Of a stretch of DNA of 6,656 bases, positions 6,507 through 6,656 are shown piece by piece. Each line of letters starts with the position of its first letter. Position 1 is the first letter of the stretch. The notes under the pieces were generated by a model. It was not told the origin of the DNA, ran no database searches, and saw nothing but the letters and a program-made list of their open reading frames with translations. The DNA is taken from contig VGBY01000060.1 of assembly GCA_016870295.1 (NCBI GenBank), positions 1-6,656 on the forward strand, read 5' to 3'. Source of the stretch: Actinomycetota bacterium (GTDB lineage: Bacteria > Actinomycetota > Acidimicrobiia > Acidimicrobiales > Ilumatobacteraceae). The position numbers were made by a program, and so were the translations under genes.

Positions 6507-6656
6507 CCACACCGACGTTCAACCCGTTTGATCCGGCGTTTCGCGCCAACCCGCACCCGTTCTACGACGCTCTTCGCGAGCAAGATCCGGTGCATCTCGC
6601 ACCCGGCGGGCTCGTAGTGCTCACTCGCTACGACGACGTCGCCTCGGTGTTGCGTT
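6503..6656 (+). CDS. Cytochrome P450, N-terminal fragment (continues past right edge)
   Basis: Only 51 codons are inside the window, starting from GTG at 6503, which overlaps the SDR stop as GTGA. Residues 6-51 carry the standard opening of soluble bacterial P450s: FNPFDPAFRANPHPFYDALR (6-25), then DPVHLAPGGLVVLTRYDDV (28-46), matching the helix-A and first beta-sheet pattern (NPYPxYxxLRxxxPV ... WxVxRYxDV). There is no N-terminal membrane anchor, so it should be a cytosolic monooxygenase fed by ferredoxin or a similar partner. The helix-I threonine, ExxR and heme-cysteine motifs lie outside the window, so activity and CYP family cannot be judged. No good ribosome binding site is present; re-initiation after the SDR stop is likely. 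Confidence 0.88.
   Translation, partial: MTTPTFNPFDPAFRANPHPFYDALREQDPVHLAPGGLVVLTRYDDVASVLR

Noticed and set aside
1..6656. Mobile elements, tRNA/rRNA genes, CRISPR arrays, defence genes or phage genes
   Set aside because: I saw no transposase or integrase motifs, regularly spaced repeats, tRNA-like cloverleaf or rRNA signature; essentially all sequence is taken up by metabolic genes.

Overview
The window looks like chromosomal DNA of a GC-rich actinobacterium. Supporting signs are the GTG starts, the 1-4 base gene overlaps, a DesA-type soluble acyl-ACP desaturase, a long-form RmlA and a soluble class-I-type cytochrome P450. The protein style recalls Acidimicrobiia (Ilumatobacter-like lineages), but that placement is by impression and no search was run. 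There are no RNA genes, mobile elements, CRISPR arrays or gene-free stretches above 300 bases. Coding density is close to complete.

Left block, minus strand, 4444 down to the left edge: a compact operon in the transcribed order rmlA - rmlC - rmlB - rmlD - acyl-ACP desaturase. The first four genes form the whole pathway from glucose-1-phosphate and dTTP to dTDP-L-rhamnose: thymidylyltransferase, 4,6-dehydratase, 3,5-epimerase and 4-reductase. rmlA and rmlC share one base, rmlB and rmlD overlap by four, and the desaturase begins 9 bases after rmlD. The only real gap is 61 bases between rmlC and rmlB. The desaturase is unrelated to sugar-nucleotide chemistry and runs off the left edge. The RmlC protein departs from canonical RmlC at positions that normally hold active-site Arg and Lys.

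Centre, 4445-4488: a 44-base divergent intergenic region must hold the start signals of both operons. It contains a 14-base interrupted palindrome and a repeated half-site.

Right block, plus strand, 4489 to the right edge: a class-III PLP aminotransferase, an SDR oxidoreductase and the N-terminus of a cytochrome P450. Both junctions are 4-base stop/start overlaps (ATGA and GTGA), so the three are probably translationally coupled and act in one pathway. A P450 hydroxylation, an SDR alcohol/ketone step and a transamination would fit the breakdown or tailoring of an amine or omega-amino-acid substrate, but the substrate cannot be read from the sequence.

Most of the window is well-known enzymology. 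The parts deserving a second look are the non-canonical RmlC, the desaturase attached to the rhamnose operon, the coupled aminotransferase/SDR/P450 cassette, and the small divergent control region.
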